Assembly: GCA_964016885.1 (NCBI GenBank)
Contig: OZ024742.1
Span: 117,170,323 to 117,234,322, forward strand
Source: Eledone cirrhosa
Taxonomy: Eukaryota > Mollusca > Cephalopoda > Octopoda > Eledonidae
Direction of reading: 5' to 3'
Length of the DNA: 64,000 bases
The first letter of the stretch is position 1, and the number at the start of each line of letters is the position of its first letter. This document shows positions 42,819-53,074 of the stretch, one piece after another. The translations under genes and the position numbers were made by a program. Below the pieces are notes generated by a model. The model saw only the letters and a list, made by a program, of their open reading frames with translations. It ran no database searches and was not told the origin of the DNA.

Positions 42819-42820
<2 letters not shown>
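42392..42820 (-). mobile_element. R4/Dong-like LINE, short copy D2 between (ATT)n tracts
   Basis: It aligns with the last 430 bp of D1 at about 97%, apart from a roughly 28-bp deletion next to the 3' end. It keeps the nuclease Asp (codon 42704-42706) that D1 has lost. (ATT)n lies on both sides (42359-42391 and 42821-42871), as expected if it was reverse-transcribed into a TAA repeat. Confidence 0.92.

Positions 42821-42872
<52 letters not shown>
42821..42872. repeat. (ATT)n between D2 and a SINE
   Basis: About 17 ATT units. Confidence 0.95.
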
Positions 42873-43060
42873 GGGCGGTGGATTGGCAGTATCGGTAGAG
42901 GGTCGGACGCCATGCTTTCCAACATAGTTACGTCCCTTTACGATCTGAGTTCAAATCCCGCCGAGGTTGACTTTGCCTTTCATCCTTATGGGGTCGATAA
43001 AATAAAGTACCAGTAATGCACTGGGTAATTGCTGGCCTTGTGCTTAAAGTAGAAACAATT
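42873..43060 (+). mobile_element. OR-type SINE, subfamily A
   Basis: Complete, embedded between (ATT)n tracts. Its 3' end 'cttaaagtagaaacaatt' is part of the duplicated segment described below. Confidence 0.92.
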
Positions 43061-43077
43061 ATTATTATTATTATTAG

Positions 43078-43145
43078 TTGAATAGCAGAATTTGTAGAAA
43101 TTGGACAACATGCTTTGTGACATTTGTGCCTAAAGTAGAAACAAT
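43078..43145 (+). mobile_element. Old SINE head fused to a SINE tail
   Basis: The head part 'agcagaatttgtagaaattg' to 'catgctttgtgacat' is joined directly to 'ttgtgcctaaagtagaaaca'. The core is missing. Confidence 0.8.
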
Positions 43146-43155
43146 AATAATAATA

Positions 43156-43209
<54 letters not shown>
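43146..43209. repeat. (AAT)n-(ATT)n tract
   Basis: Four AAT units switch to about 17 ATT units, giving a short self-complementary tract. Confidence 0.9.
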
Positions 43210-43212
<3 letters not shown>

Positions 43213-43316
43213 CCCGCCGAGGTTAACTTTGCCTTTCATCCTTATAGGGTCGATAAAATAAAGTACCAGTAATGTACTGGATAATTGCTGGCCTTGTGCT
43301 TAAAGTAGAAACAATT
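43210..43316 (+). mobile_element. OR-type SINE, 5'-truncated
   Basis: From 'aatcccgccgaggttaactt' to 'gtagaaacaatt'. Confidence 0.88.
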
Positions 43317-43332
43317 ATTATTATTATTATTA

Positions 43333-43530
43333 GTTGAATAGCAGAATTTGTAGAAATTGGACAACATGCTTTGTGACATATAGTTACAGCCCTTTAAATT
43401 CTGAGTTCAAATCCCATGGAGGTTAGCTTTGCCTTTCATCCTTATGAGGTTGATAAAATAAAGTACTAGTCACACACTGGGGTCGATTTAATCGACTTTC
43501 CCCTCCCCCAGAATTGCTGGCCTTTATTAT
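43333..43530 (+). mobile_element. Old OR-type SINE with long block
   Basis: The head is the same as at 43078. B box 'ctgagttcaaatcccatgga'. Long block 'ggggtcgatttaatcgactt' and 'tcccctcccccagaattgct'. Confidence 0.88.
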
Positions 43531-43564
43531 TATCATTACTATTATTATTATCATTACTGTTGGT

Positions 43565-45080
43565 TTGCAAAAGGACTTCAGACAAATGGAAGTTTCCTGG
43601 GTATTTGTAATATCAATAATCTAGTATTCACAGCTATTTCTTAGCACAATTACAATATTAGGTCTGTTGTTTTCAAATCTGTGGTCAGTTAGGATAGTGA
43701 TTTCCCATAGTCTCTTAGATTTGTGTCAGCCATCAAGCATACTTTCTGGGATATGCTGGAATCACTTATCAGACTCATGATACCCATATTTATTGCACAT
43801 TCACCAATGAATTTACATACCGTATTTTCTGGCGTCAAAAACGCTACTTTTTCCCTAAAATAAGTCTCAAAAATCTATCATGCGTCCTGGAGGCCAAAGG
43901 TTGTTTATTATTTTTGGTTGTCAAAATTAGGGTGTGTCCTTGAGGATGAAGTGCCTTCAGTGCCGGGAAATACGGTACATATAGAAATTGTCATGTGTTT
44001 TTTAATACTCATTTTGAACTAGTATTTTGAACGTATTCATTATGTCACTGAAACTTTCTGTATTAATTTCATATGGATGGCACCTCACACTTTCACTGCC
44101 TTAATTCTCAAAATTTGGTCTTGCACTGAGATCAGCAGTGCTTCAGTTTCCCGTTTTATGTCACTGTTGGTTAGCCAATAACCAAACCTTTCAGTCTTTA
44201 ATTTAGATGTTTGTAGTTCAAATTAAGCATGCAAGGGTATTTCTAAATATACTTCCATTTATTCCACAGACACTTATCTCTTAAATACTTCTTTACTTTC
44301 CATCTTTCCTTCTAGTCATATTACTGCTAAGGCATACTATAGAAGTCTTTTGTTACTATTTATCAGGAGGTAATTTATGGCCTGCCTTTCATTCTCTCCA
44401 TATTCTGTAACACTTATCAGGCCACTTCTACCAAATGGGCATTTCAAGTATGGTTGATTTACACATTTTCTGGAATGTAATATGTACATGGTCATGATAT
44501 TTCTGGTTCTATAGTCCATCACATCAATCTCAGCCTTAGTTTGAGGATCCCAACACTGTATCGTATCATAGATACAGCTCAGGTGCTTACAGCAAGAATC
44601 AAGTTTGAACTTGAGAAGTTTAAGCCTGTGTAATGTTGTTTTTACATTGTCTTTCATTGGTCTATACAATATCTCACCAATCTCTAAGATTCCTAGATAC
44701 CTGTCATCACTTGGATCACTCATTCAGTTACCAAATAGTAATTTGATGCCAGTTACATTGGACCTTTTCCTCATTTTCATATTGACAGCTACACATTTGA
44801 GCTATTTGTAATGACTGTAGTTGTGCTTCAAACTTCCCCAACATTTTCAAATAAAGAACGAATGGTATAAATAAACATCTTTCCCCAACTTATACCCAAT
44901 CCCCACCTACCTCAGTATTAATGATATTGGTATAAGAGCAATGACAAAGTTTGAATTGATTTACTACAAATATAGCACTCCATAACTGTCTTTTTGAGCT
45001 TTCTCTAGTCATTTCTTCCACTTATTCATTATACAAGGTATTATACCTGGCAGGTACCCATTGTACAGTATGTTGGAAAA
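43565..45080 (-). mobile_element. Decayed R4-like LINE
   Basis: Reverse strand, from RT end to nuclease: 'VGIGYKLGKD'-like (about 44905), 'DDRYLGILEIGEILYRPMKD' (44723-44640), 'YRTRNIMTMYILHSRKCVNQ' (about 44510), 'GRSGLISVTEYGENERQAIN' (about 44420), and a nuclease 'ENNRPNIVIVL'-like stretch near 43660. The RPD is RPN. It is interrupted by a MITE at 43818-43977. Confidence 0.72.
43818..43977. mobile_element. MITE with TACCGTATTT ends
   Basis: The left end 'taccgtattttctggcgt' and the right end 'gtgccgggaaatacggta' are inverted repeats with about 14 of 18 matching. TA lies at both borders. The interior has 'ggtgtgtccttgaggatgaa'. A piece of the same element recurs at 60205-60250. The TA target fits the Tc1/mariner/pogo superfamily. 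Non-coding. Confidence 0.8.
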
Positions 45081-45305
45081 ATGCATACTATTCCACCTAA
45101 ACTGAATAGAAAAATTAATAATTATTACTATTATCATCACTCTTATTTCTTCTTCTTCATTGTCATCATTGTCATCATGGTGTAGCTTCCCACCACAGAA
45201 TCACAATACCATTACATACTGCTGTATGTGTTAGGTTGCCATTACTTTCTTTATTTCCACAGGTCCAACACTTTAGCAATTTCACTAATCCACTGTCCCT
45301 CAACA
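45081..45305. other. Unannotated spacer
   Basis: TCATCA/TTC-rich. No gene seen. Confidence 0.3.
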
Positions 45306-45420
45306 ACTACTTTATTTATCAACCCCAACAGGATGAAAGATAAAGTTGACCTCAGAGCACAAAGTGCCAGAACAAAATCTCCAAAGCATTTAATCTGACA
45401 CTAACAACACTGACAGCTCA
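45306..45420 (-). mobile_element. Old OR-type SINE piece
   Basis: 'actactttatttatcaaccc' and 'ggatgaaagataaagttgac' are still readable; the head has decayed. Confidence 0.65.
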
Positions 45421-45767
45421 CCTGTAATGTTTATAGGAATTTAATAAATTGAATTTAGCAGCTGTTTAGTATCCTGGGATTTGTGCACTTATTCAAAAGT
45501 CTACTGAAATTAGTCTGGGTGTTTGTAGAACATACGAATTTGATCAATACTTGATTATATTCAGTTACTTTGACTATAAGTTGATATAAATAGCCATGAT
45601 CTGATTTGCTTACTAAGTAACTTGTGTGTTAAAAAGATCATAGGGTCTGCAGCCTTGAAAACTTTCAGAATTTGAAATATGTATTACTGTATATAATTGT
45701 ATGTAAGCCACATCTTATTTGTGTTTATACTTTTACTTCTGCCAGCAACCCATGCATAAGAACAACG
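45421..45767. other. Unannotated AT-rich spacer
   Basis: No gene seen. Confidence 0.3.
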
Positions 45768-46122
45768 TTTGTTAGATAAAAAAAAGAATACACATGCAGT
45801 TTTTACATTCATTTATGGATAAAGAAAACCTGTGACTTACATAGAAGTATATACATCATATATTTTGTCTTTCTTATGGGATTCTTTTGTAATGTTTATC
45901 ATTTACAGAAATTAATCCCAATGATAGATAGATCTCTTGTGAACTGAGCAAATGCAAGGTTTAGTAGATAAATCACATGCAAGTTTTCACACCCATTTAT
46001 TAGTGAAGAAAACCTGTGACTTATCTGTGTATATACATTATATATTTTCTTTTTCTTAGGGCCCTCTTTTGTAACATTTATCATTTACAGAAATTATACC
46101 CAGTGATAGATAGATTTCTTGG
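45768..46122. repeat. Tandem duplication with a unit of about 182 bp
   Basis: Two head-to-tail units. 'gaaaacctgtgacttac' (about 45826) recurs at about 46008, and 'tgtaatgtttatcatttaca' and 'gatagatagatctcttg' recur at the same offset. Identity is roughly 80-85%. Function unknown. Confidence 0.75.
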
Positions 46123-46495
46123 AGCTCTTTACCCTATTCTCTCCCTCTGTTTTCTGCTAGGCTGTTGGGGTTATTTTACACTCTTTCTTTTCATGTTCAA
46201 TTGTGTAGCTGGATACACAATGTTTCTGTCCACCCATGTAAGTTCTATCTTTCCAATAACATTGTACCTTTTATGTTGCCTGAATGTGTTCCCTAAGTCT
46301 AATGACTAGCTGTTTGATGAAAGTATCACAGCCCTTATGCCTGTCACCATTCTATTTCTAGATATTTATTAACATTTCTTCTGCACATCATCTGTTTTTT
46401 CTCTCTACTTGTCTCTCCCCTTATTTTTCTGTTCTCTGTTAGGTTTCTCTGTGTTTTAACAGTTTTTTCTACATGATATCTGGCCTGCTTGTTAT
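46123..46495. other. Unannotated spacer
   Basis: A 97-codon hydrophobic frame (46016-46309) crosses it without recognised homology and starts inside the duplication. Confidence 0.35.
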
Positions 46496-46660
46496 GTCAC
46501 TTACATCACCACTTTACAGTGTGGGCTGGGTACTTTTTGTTGTGATATCAACACAACCACTTTAGAGTGGGGACTGGAACAGGGGTGTAAAGGCATGGGA
46601 GTTGGGTGGTGTGATCAGATGTGGGTGGGGTGTTAGGGCATGGGAGGTATATGGAAGGAT
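46496..46660 (-). mobile_element. Family C 3'-UTR fragment
   Basis: Two 45-50 bp units ('ccactttacagtgtgggctg', 'ggtactttttgttgtgatat') followed by GGTG-rich text as in the other copies. Confidence 0.7.
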
Positions 46661-46869
46661 ATATAAACTGAGATCAGTTTGACAATTGCCACCAGCGAAA
46701 GTTCTCCAGGAAAGTTAAACAGAAATCTTTATAAATCTCCCCACTGAAGTTAACAAAGAACTTACTAGATCTAAAAAACCAAATTGTAAAATTATAATAT
46801 TATAAAAATAAATTAAATTGTTTAGAACTACAAGTGAAGTCATTCTTTTTCTATATATATATATATATA
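46661..46869. other. Unannotated spacer
   Basis: No gene seen; ends in a TA run at 46852-46870. Confidence 0.3.
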
Positions 46870-47346
46870 TTACACCTCTCCAAGACAATGTCACTGGACC
46901 GAGACCTTTGGCGGTACTCAGTAACAGAGAAGACCCGCCTTACCTAAATATATAGTAAAACCTACTCCAGCCAGTAGGCATCTCTAACAAAATACACCCC
47001 GTCCCACCACCCCCACCCCCACCCCATCCACACCACCCCGTTCTATGTAAAGTTATGTTGGTGCCGCGCCATCCAGGCCGAAACAAATGAGATCGTGTAG
47101 GTGTCACGACAAAAAAACACACAGTCCACGCTGTAATGTGGCCGTGTAGGCAACACGGTAAAAACCTCCCAGACCCACACTGTAAATGTGGTTGGTGTTA
47201 GGAAGGGCATCCAACTGTAGAAAACCTGCCAGACAGTCCTATGCGAGCAAGACAATCACTCTTGCCTCAAGTGGGACTACCCCCGTCCAAACCCATGCAA
47301 GCGTGGAACACGGACGTTAAACGTTGATGATGATGATGATGATGAT
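46870..47346 (+). mobile_element. Family C LINE 3' end, young copy
   Basis: It carries the protein end ('acctctccaagacaatgtca' encodes LSKTMS), a CCCCACC-rich stretch, two 45-50 bp units, 'ggtgttaggaagggcatcca', 'caaacccatgcaagcgtgga' and (GAT)n at 47326-47346. It closely matches the reverse complement of 18976-19400. Confidence 0.85.
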
Positions 47347-47399
47347 ATATGAGAGAGAGAGGGGGAGGGAGATACAACATTTAACTTTAGACCAGTGTT

Positions 47400-47620
47400 T
47401 TTTACAACCATTTTAAAGCCATCTTCCCTGCTGAGGCAGGGGTTATATTTGTGGGCCCATTAACAAATTGTATCAAGCACGAGGCCATAATAAATGGTCT
47501 GAACTTCTCCCTTGTTTCAACTAAGTTTCTTTCCTTGTTAATATACTGAAACTAGGGACCTTTTCAAGGCATTGTTTTATGGCTAGATGCCCTTCCTGGT
47601 TCTTGTTATTTTAGTTGGCT
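47400..47620 (-). mobile_element. Very old family C tail
   Basis: 'catcttccctgctgaggcag' and 'tatggctagatgcccttcct' are recognisable; the rest has decayed. Confidence 0.4.
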
Positions 47621-47954
47621 CTTACAATTTGTGGAGATATGGTGTACTTTATCTAAACTGGACACATGTTTATTAAAAAGCTATAATGTATTTTTTTTAA
47701 ATACTCCCACAACACACACAAACACATTTGTTTTTAACATTGCTCTTCTGTTGGGTGAATGCCCCATGTTCAGAATCATATTTTAGATAATGAGGAGCCA
47801 ATATGTGATTGCTTGATTAACTAGAAATATTAACAAAATCACCCTCAATTTATACATAACATTCTGCCATCATAAAAAATGGACAGTCACATTGGATAAT
47901 TTAATTCTAAACACTTTTGAGAAGAAACGATGAAGATAGGTCTGCTCTATTACT
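47621..47954. other. Unannotated spacer
   Basis: No gene seen. Confidence 0.3.
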
Positions 47955-48165
47955 GATTAGTTAGAGAAAGAGATTCAATGCCTATGATCCTTTTCATTGT
48001 CTCCATGACTGGGAGCGAGAGAGGAAGGGATCACCAAACCATATTGGCAGACCTTGAATGTTTGCAACAATGAACTTCACTAAAATCACCCAAAGACAAA
48101 ATAGTAGTGTTAAACCAGTTAAGAGATTAAGTCTACCACCCAAACTTTGTGTAAAGATTTGTCAT
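47955..48165 (+). repeat. Unclassified dispersed repeat Z, copy 2
   Basis: Shares 'gtagtgttaaa', 'gagattaagtctaccac' and order with 27655-27850. Confidence 0.45.
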
Positions 48166-48904
48166 AAGTAATATACAATCTAATATTTTAGACCTTATTC
48201 TTTGATAAAAAAGAAAGAAGTGTTGTAATTTGATATTTCAGAATTTAATAGCTTGAAACAGTACAATTTGCACTCCTCATAGCACTTTAAGATACTGAAC
48301 TCTCTTGTGAAAGACAATTAATAAATTGAATAAGATATTTGATTAATATTGAGAAAACATTTTGAAAAGTATTCTGAATTGCCAAATGGAAAATTTATGA
48401 ATGAGCCTCCATAGAATTCTTCCTTTCAGCTATTAAAAAAAGATACAAAACAATTAAAGTAAACAAAATTTGTTATTCAAGTGTCTTTAAATGAATGCAC
48501 TCCACTTCGCAAGAGGCCTATTAACTTCTGTAAATGAAAACATAGCACAGCTGTAGCATTTCAAATGTTAGCAAACAACCCATAAGTTCAGTATGCTTCT
48601 GTTTACAACCATATTACACATATCACCATGTTTTTAATTATGGCCTTCAGCTGTCAAAACAACCCCTCCAATAAAACCATTATATTTATTCTGACATCTA
48701 TAATGTAAAAATTCAGACATTTTTTTAAAAGATAGAAATTGTGAAAGCAGAAGAAATTACAGTAACTAATTCAGAGTAGCTGTAATTTATTAAGATTAAT
48801 TAAAGAGAGGTAATGCAAATATTTCCTTTTCGATAATTTTATTTTAATTGGGGTAAAAGGTACAGCTGAATTCATCGCTATCATTTTTACAATTGCTTTC
48901 CCGT
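48166..48904. other. Unannotated AT-rich spacer
   Basis: No gene seen. Confidence 0.35.
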
Positions 48905-49230
48905 GAGTGTATTGGTTAAACAAGTGCTCTCCAGCATAGTGTTTCTCTACTTGTCTCTTCCCTTTGAAATCTCCTCTGAGCATCAGGATATTCATTCTCA
49001 CTATCTCTACCCAAGTCTTCCTTAGCCTACCTTTACTACTTCATTCCACTTGAAACTCCTAACACTTTATCTAATGATCACCATCCATTTGCATTACATG
49101 TCTATGCCGATGCAATCTTCTCTCTTACTCCTTCTGATTTCTCTTATATCCAGATTTTCTCTCAACTCCTCTGCACTTTCTCTTTTATGCACACTGACAT
49201 TACACATCTAACACACCCATTATAAAATAT
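48905..49230 (-). mobile_element. Family C LINE C-terminal fragment
   Basis: The reverse strand keeps a 'LRWHRHVMQMDGDH'-like stretch (about 49075-49120) and 'MCNVSVHKRE'-like text near 49190. No tail. Confidence 0.6.
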
Positions 49231-50091
49231 CATTTAATTACTGCTGGTATGGAAAGCAGAAAAACAAAGATCAATGTTTTCTTGTGTAATTTCTTGAAAT
49301 ATTTGTCATAAACAATATCGTAAAATGAGCTGGAACAAGTGAAAGATTAATTAATTTAGAGACAGATATTATGAAAGTTAGCTATTTCTAAGCTTGTTTT
49401 TCAAAGATACTTTGTCTAGAGACGATGCTGCAGATATTTTCCTCTCAAATATTAAAAATATTTATTAATATTTCAAATGGCATTTTGAAATAGTTTATAT
49501 TTTATTTCAATAATTTATATCCTTGCTTTTGTAATTGACTAATTTAAAATCAATTACTGTTTCTACAATTAATCTCATTAATCATATTACTTCTCTCTCT
49601 CTCTCTCTCTCTCACACATATTTTGTGAAAGTTACAAAGAGTGTCTTCAATTAAACATGCTCTAATTGATAATAATTTATCACATCTCCACCCACCTTCA
49701 CCACATGCAGTCATTGCTGGAACAATTACCACTGCAATTATAGAGGATAACAAAATGGAGTTATGATGATGCTATTGTTGTTTATCCCTGGGTCAGCCCT
49801 GTTCACAAGTAGACCTATAATGGTATATAGATATGTTAGTTTCAATAATTGATCCAGTTGAATAATCAATAGCAAGCTCTATTTCAGTAACTCTGTGAGG
49901 CAACTTTGGATATGTTTTGGCAATATTAAATCTCCCCAGGGTAACATAGGACTCACTATACTTGTTACATTAGGGATGAAACATTATATACATGTAGGAT
50001 ATATGATTAGGCATAAAAAATTAGCATATTTAAAACTAACTGTGGTCTATAGTAATCTGAGAAAATAAAACCAAAATGATTAGATATAAAA
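49231..50091. other. Unannotated AT-rich spacer
   Basis: (TC)n at 49591-49612. A repeat-X-like motif lies near 49795-49830. No gene seen. Confidence 0.35.
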
Positions 50092-50250
50092 ATAATTATT
50101 TCTACTATTGGTACTTTATTTTATCGATCCCGTAAGGATGAAAGGCAAAGTTAACCTCGGCGGGATTTGAACTCAGAATGGCAAGGGCCGTAACTCTATG
50201 CGTCAAAGCATGGCGTCTGACCCTCAACTGATACTGCCAATCCAATGACC
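50092..50250 (-). mobile_element. OR-type SINE, subfamily B, 3' internal deletion
   Basis: 'atttctactattggtacttt' joins the very end directly to the body, so the 'ggcacaaggccagcaattac' part (about 40 bp) is missing. The head is complete. Confidence 0.85.
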
Positions 50251-50519
50251 AAATAGGTGTTTTGTTGTTCATTTAGGATTTACTGCTTAACTCTAAAGAC
50301 ATGTGAAATAACAGTGAAATGTGGATATATAAACAGACAGATAAGCAAACAGATACAGAAATAGATGGATAGATGGATTTTCATATTATACACTAGTTTG
50401 TGTAGTAAAATAAAATTGGCTAATATTCCTTTATTTCTCAACACATGTATTTCTATATCTTTTTAATGCTCTCTGCTTTAAATATATTAATGTTAATCTA
50501 AGTAACTTCTCTCAATTCT
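50251..50519. other. Unannotated spacer
   Basis: ACAG/ATAG-rich near 50330-50375. No gene seen. Confidence 0.3.
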
Positions 50520-50860
50520 GTAATGGTGTTGTCTTCAAAATCCAAGTCTATGGGACTATATGATATGATTTCTGGTAACCAACCCAGTTTTTATTTCATT
50601 GCAGTTTTTTTTTTATCTCCTTGTCAATTAACAGCTGATTTTTTTTATTGCTCTTCAATTTCTCTGACATCCTTTCTGTTCATTAGGGAGTATGTTTTGT
50701 TCCTTGAAGTGGGCATAGATATTTTCTTCAATTATACTTGTTAATAGTAAAGAGAAACAATTTATTGGTCTGTACTTTGATATCTCAGACACTTTCTGTT
50801 TGTCCGTCATGATCAGAGTTGTTCTGCTCTTAGTCATCCAATTAAGGATACTTCCACTCT
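50520..50860 (-). pseudogene. R4-like LINE, RT finger fragment
   Basis: Reverse strand: 'WMTKSRTTLIMTDKQKVSEI' then 'SKYRPINCFSLLLTSIIEEN' and 'EQNILPNEQKGCQRN' (50840-50655), the NYRPI...LP.EQKGC block typical of the R4/Dong-like RT. It supplies a region missing from D1 but is too diverged to be part of it. Confidence 0.75.
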
Positions 50861-50974
50861 AGAGACTTGCGTTTGATAAGATTGCTAGCACTTGTCTTCA
50901 CATTTTAATATTCTTCAGCAAGAAACCTTGCGTGCTTTCCAGTTAGTTAATTTTGCAGCTTGTTTTACAATGCG
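50861..50974. other. Short unannotated spacer
   Basis: Possible continuation of the R4-like RT; not resolved. Confidence 0.25.
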
Positions 50975-51402
50975 ATCATCATCATTGTTTTTACGCCCAT
51001 TGTTCCATGCTTGCATGGGTTGGACAGGTCCTTCTCAGCATGGGATCTCTCCACTCATTGCATTCCTTCATTATCTCTTCCATGAGTTTCAGCGATTTGA
51101 GGTTAGCTTTAACAACCTGTGCCCGGTCTTCGATAGTCTACCTCTACTGCTGCTTCCTTCCACTGAGATTTCCTGGCACTTCTTCACCCAGCGACCATTA
51201 TCCATATACCTCACATGTGCAAACCAACACAGTCTTCTCTCCTGCACATCACATCGATTACTCTTAAACCCAGCTTCTCCCTCAACTCATCCAAGCTCTG
51301 CCATTATCTCCCACTTAATTGCACATCCAAAATAGCATGGTTGCTTCATTTCTTTCCAGTCTATGCATGTCCACTGCAGTCACAGCCCATGACTCATATC
51401 AT
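50975..51402 (-). mobile_element. Family C LINE 3' region
   Basis: Forward text 'gatcatcatcattgttttta', 'cgcccattgttccatgcttg', 'gaggttagctttaacaacct' and 'cttcacccagcgaccattat' is the reverse of tail and C-terminal coding sequence. Frames on the forward strand (50892-51335) are shadows. Confidence 0.8.
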
Positions 51403-51507
51403 GACTCATACACTGTTCACTTTCCTGACATTTGTACAATATTCTATGTACTATACATGCACCTTTGATGAGTTTTAGTGCACCAGAGCACTGTACACAA
51501 TAATTTC
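51403..51507 (+). mobile_element. CR1/Jockey-like LINE, 3' end only
   Basis: About 100 bp, from 'ctcatacactgttcactttc' to 'gcactgtacacaataatttc', matching the end of the 58-59.04 kb LINE, followed by (ATT)n. It is a severely 5'-truncated copy. Confidence 0.88.
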
Positions 51508-51532
51508 ATTATTATTATTATTATTATTATTT
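51508..51532. repeat. (ATT)n junction
   Basis: Serves as the tail of the CR1-like piece and the flank of the next R4/Dong-like copy. Confidence 0.9.
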
Positions 51533-52010
51533 TTCTTTGAGTCTCAGTCATTGATGTTATTTAACTGGAAAGTTTGTTGAAATTAATATCAAGCCACTAC
51601 CTGCAGCCTCAGACATTCAAGACGTATCGGAGGATTCTTGCTGTTCCCAGCAAACATGCCTTTTGAAGTGTTCCAAAAAGCAGAGGTGGACTAATCTTCT
51701 TTAACCATCCTTGGAAAATCTTTGAGTTAGTACCTAGTGCACCTATGACAATCGGGACGACCTTGATTTCATGGCAGTTCCATATCCTTTTTACCTCCCC
51801 CTTTAAATCCTGGTATCGGGTAATTTTCTCCCTCTCCTTTTCTTGCACTCTCGTGTCAAATGGGCAGGCTACATCTACAATCAGGCACAATATTTTTTTC
51901 AGGCCTATTGTGTTCTAATTTCTTGTCCGTCTGTATCCTAAAATCCCATAGCACCTTCACCTGATCGTTTTCTATCACCGACTCTGGCTTATGCTCATAC
52001 CACTTCTCAT
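51533..52010 (-). mobile_element. R4/Dong-like LINE, short copy D3
   Basis: It aligns with the D1 3' region, with more changes than D2 and a deletion of about 25 bp at 51898. It retains the nuclease Asp (codon 51873-51875). It ends at ATTATTATTATT (52009-52022), so it too is bracketed by ATT tracts. Confidence 0.9.
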
Positions 52011-52023
52011 TATTATTATTATT

Positions 52024-52208
52024 GTTGGTGTATTGGCAGTATCGGTAGACGGTCGGACATGCTTTCCAGCATAGTCACATCCCTTTATGATCTGGATTCA
52101 AATCCCACCGAGGTTAACTTTGCCTTTCATCCTTACGGGGTCGATAAAATAAAGTACCAGTAATACACTGGGATAATTGCTGGTCTTGTGCCAAAAGTAG
52201 AAACAATT
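52024..52208 (+). mobile_element. OR-type SINE
   Basis: Complete subfamily A-like copy with head 'ggtgtattggcagtatcggt' and a tail running into (ATT)n at 52208-52253. Confidence 0.9.
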
Positions 52209-52215
52209 ATTATTA

Positions 52216-52252
<37 letters not shown>

Positions 52253-52786
52253 TTTATAAAATATACTTATATATTTAAAATGTTATAACTATCTTTTAGA
52301 ATATAATTTTTGTTTCACAACTCCATTACATAATGAGTTTCCATTACAGTAAATTTCAACAAGTTTCTCGAATTGTTGTTTACATCTGGTCATACACATG
52401 CTAAGAGTACTTTGAAAGCAAGAGATCGAATGTGAAGTTTGTATAGGGATTCATAGAGTAGAAGAGGGAAAGAGAGACAGCAATTGAGAGAGAATGAGAG
52501 CAATGAAATGAATTTGATTTCAATCTAAGGAAAGATTGAATGAAAACGTATTAAGTCAGAGAAAAACATGTATGTAAGTGCATGCATGTATATGTATAGA
52601 ATTTTTATGCATTAAAAAGTTAAAATTATAAAAAATTGTTTGATATATTTTCAAGAGAATGGATAAATAATACCAATGACGATATTAATGTAGATAAACA
52701 GTGTTTCATTGTAAAATAAAGACTCTTTATATTTTAGCAATTTATTTACATAGAATTAGAAGTTGCTGAAATTCGGTAAAATATTG
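52209..52786. other. (ATT)n and unannotated spacer
   Basis: (ATT)n of about 14 units to 52253, then AT-rich sequence without a gene. Confidence 0.45.
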
Positions 52787-52995
52787 GTTTCTGAATTAGG
52801 CACAAGGCCAACAATTTGTGGGAGGGGAGCAATTAAATTGACCGCAGTGCATTACCAGTACTTTATTTTATTGACCCTGTAAGGATGAAAGGCAAAGCTA
52901 TTCTCAGCAGGATTTGAACTCAGAATGTAAAGGGACGTAACTATATGCCATAATGCTTGTTGTCCGACTCTCTACCGATACTGCCAATCCACCGA
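52787..52995 (-). mobile_element. Old-type OR SINE with TSD
   Basis: Contains the long block 'gggaggggagcaattaaatt'. The duplication 'taaaatattg' is at 52777-52786 and 52996-53005, so the old length class also moved here. Confidence 0.85.
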
Positions 52996-53074
52996 TAAAA
53001 TATTGACCTTGAATATAAGCCAAACGAATTTTACCATCGTTGTTTTTGTCACATATTTCTCAGTTTATTTTCAA

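Noticed and set aside
42928..43239. Asn-rich reverse frame
   Set aside because: Produced by (ATT)n between SINEs.
46016..46309. 97-codon hydrophobic frame that could be a membrane protein
   Set aside because: No recognised homology, starts inside a tandem duplication, AT-rich composition alone favours hydrophobic codons.
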